A stretch of 64,000 nt of DNA from Fidelibacterota bacterium (GTDB taxonomy: Bacteria > Fidelibacterota > Marinisomatia > SCGC-AAA003-L08 > TS1B11): positions 186,001 through 250,000 of the forward strand of contig SCKI01000001.1 in NCBI GenBank assembly GCA_004124295.1, in the 5' to 3' direction. The position numbers and the translations under genes are program-made. Positions 63,014 to 64,000 of the stretch are shown piece after piece. Within the stretch, counting starts at the first letter, position 1; every line of letters begins with the position of its first letter. Under the pieces are notes generated by a model. The model saw only the letters and a list, made by a program, of their open reading frames with translations. It had not been told where the DNA came from and did not search any database.

Positions 63014-63814
63014 CTAGGAACTTGAGATGCCCAGCGGCTCCACGGCAGCCGGCCGGTCCGGGTGCAGGCTGATGAGGGAGCCCTCCGGAACCTCCTCCCA
63101 GGGGTCGCCCGGCGTGAGCGGCTCCGAGGCGGCCACTGTCCCCCCGGCGAAGAATCCCTTCCGCTCCAGCAGATAGAGGCTATTGGCCGGTGACACGTTC
63201 GCCCAGCGGGTAACCACGGCGCTGTGGCCATCGGTGAGGGCAAAGTTGAGCTGCAGTGTCAGGCCACCGGCCCGGGCCAGCCCGGCCAACTCCCCGATGA
63301 CAGACCGGACGGCTCCGGCCATATCCTGTCCAGCCTCCAGCCGGTCGGTGATCAATCTAAATATCGTCTCCGAGTCGGTGGCGCTCTGCAGGGCGGCATA
63401 GGCGTCGCCGGAGAGCAGTGCCTGGAGCTGGCGGCGCATTGTCGTGCGGAAATCCTCAATGTAGCCGTTGTGCATGAACAGGTACGGCCCGCTGTCGAAA
63501 GGCTGGGTGGCAGCGCTGCCGGCGGTGGCGGAGTCGGTGGCGTTGCGGACGTTCGCCACCACGACATCGCCAATCACCAGTCTGCTGAGGCCGGGGAGGT
63601 CCCGGTCGGCCCAGATCGGTTCCGCCCTCCGGTAGCAGGCCGGGCGGTGGTCAACGTCATGGTTGTACCAGCCCAGTCCGAAGCCGTCGGCATTCACCGA
63701 GCCTGACAGGAGCTCGGCCGGCCGGTGGCTCTGCAGGTAGAGGCTGTGATCCCCCTCCAGCAACAGCTGCCGGGCCTGGATAGGCTTTCCCAGATAGATG
63801 GCAAAGCGGCACAT
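63014..63814 (-). CDS. Class II glutamine amidotransferase (EgtC/YafJ-like)
   Basis: 266 residues starting MCRFAIYLGKPI, with Cys2 as the N-terminal nucleophile after Met removal. NADGFGLGWYN near 41, VVANVRNATDSA near 87 and FMHNGYIEDF near 113 are the amidotransferase II glutaminase motifs. No synthase domain. EgtC acts in ergothioneine synthesis, but no egt genes are adjacent, so the substrate is open. Confidence 0.9.
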   Translation of the reverse strand: MCRFAIYLGKPIQARQLLLEGDHSLYLQSHRPAELLSGSVNADGFGLGWYNHDVDHRPACYRRAEPIWADRDLPGLSRLVIGDVVVANVRNATDSATAGSAATQPFDSGPYLFMHNGYIEDFRTTMRRQLQALLSGDAYAALQSATDSETIFRLITDRLEAGQDMAGAVRSVIGELAGLARAGGLTLQLNFALTDGHSAVVTRWANVSPANSLYLLERKGFFAGGTVAASEPLTPGDPWEEVPEGSLISLHPDRPAAVEPLGISSS

Positions 63815-64000
63815 GGGATTAAAGAAAAGTCAAATTTCAAAAGTTAAAAGGTAAATCATATGTCAGCGATGTTGTTTGGCGGTAATCACCGGCTGGGCAA
63901 TGATGTTAGCCAACTCAGCGGCCTCATTTGAAATAGTAGTCAGATTTGGGCCGTTGTGAGCAAGGCCGGCTTTGTCAATCAAGCGCAACCAGTACCGTGT

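Overview
The window is GC-rich bacterial chromosome from a Gram-negative organism. Envelope evidence includes lipoproteins with clear lipoboxes, a TonB-family protein, an outer-membrane-barrel-like protein and many exported enzymes. The TonB protein, the GldA/F/G-like export module and the general gene mix resemble the FCB superphylum, possibly Candidatus Marinimicrobia/Neomarinimicrobiota. That placement is inference from protein style; there is no rRNA or other marker here.

Layout. 1-3000: RidA, an AT-rich HNH protein, a Dabb protein, then on the minus strand a TlpA-like thioredoxin coupled to a MerB-like (organomercurial lyase) gene. 3100-11600: a surface-polysaccharide locus (acyltransferase, deacetylase-like protein, three glycosyltransferases, flippase, FemAB-like protein) whose minus-strand operon ends in ppx/gppA. 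11800-15500: secreted amidase and a two-component system. 15800-23400: acyl-CoA mutase large subunit, AbiU2-like protein, birA, coaX, a methyltransferase, glutaryl-CoA dehydrogenase, an Rrf2 regulator and TonB. 23400-34800: glycolate oxidase GlcDEF, ECF sigma/anti-sigma pair, SDR, biotin-dependent carboxylase subunits, class IV aminotransferase, and a DNA methyltransferase coupled to an unknown gene. 34900-50000: barrel-like protein, DUF971 and TPR proteins, a second AT-rich methyltransferase, LysM lipoprotein, M16 peptidase pair, PlsC-GltS-CarA operon, and an AT-rich three-gene island. 50000-64000: histidine degradation (hutG-hutU-hutI), dinB, a lipoprotein, M28 peptidase, GldA/F/G-like transporter with a DUF4340-like protein, HigBA, acylphosphatase and a class II glutamine amidotransferase.

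Metabolically the window suggests an amino-acid and organic-acid degrader: histidine to glutamate, glutaryl-CoA oxidation, acyl-CoA carboxylation and mutation with a dedicated biotin ligase, and glycolate oxidation.

The main finding is the MerB-like gene at 1537..2418 (minus). It is open for 294 codons except for two in-frame UGA codons, and these fall exactly where MerB has its catalytic cysteines (Cys96 and Cys159). Each UGA is followed at 19-20 nt by a perfect hairpin with a G-starting tetraloop, the arrangement of bacterial SECIS elements. The best reading is an exported double-selenocysteine organomercurial-lyase-like protein made with a TlpA thioredoxin. Several AT-rich genes (HNH protein, AbiU2-like protein, methyltransferase, three-gene island) are scattered as single insertions and look horizontally acquired.
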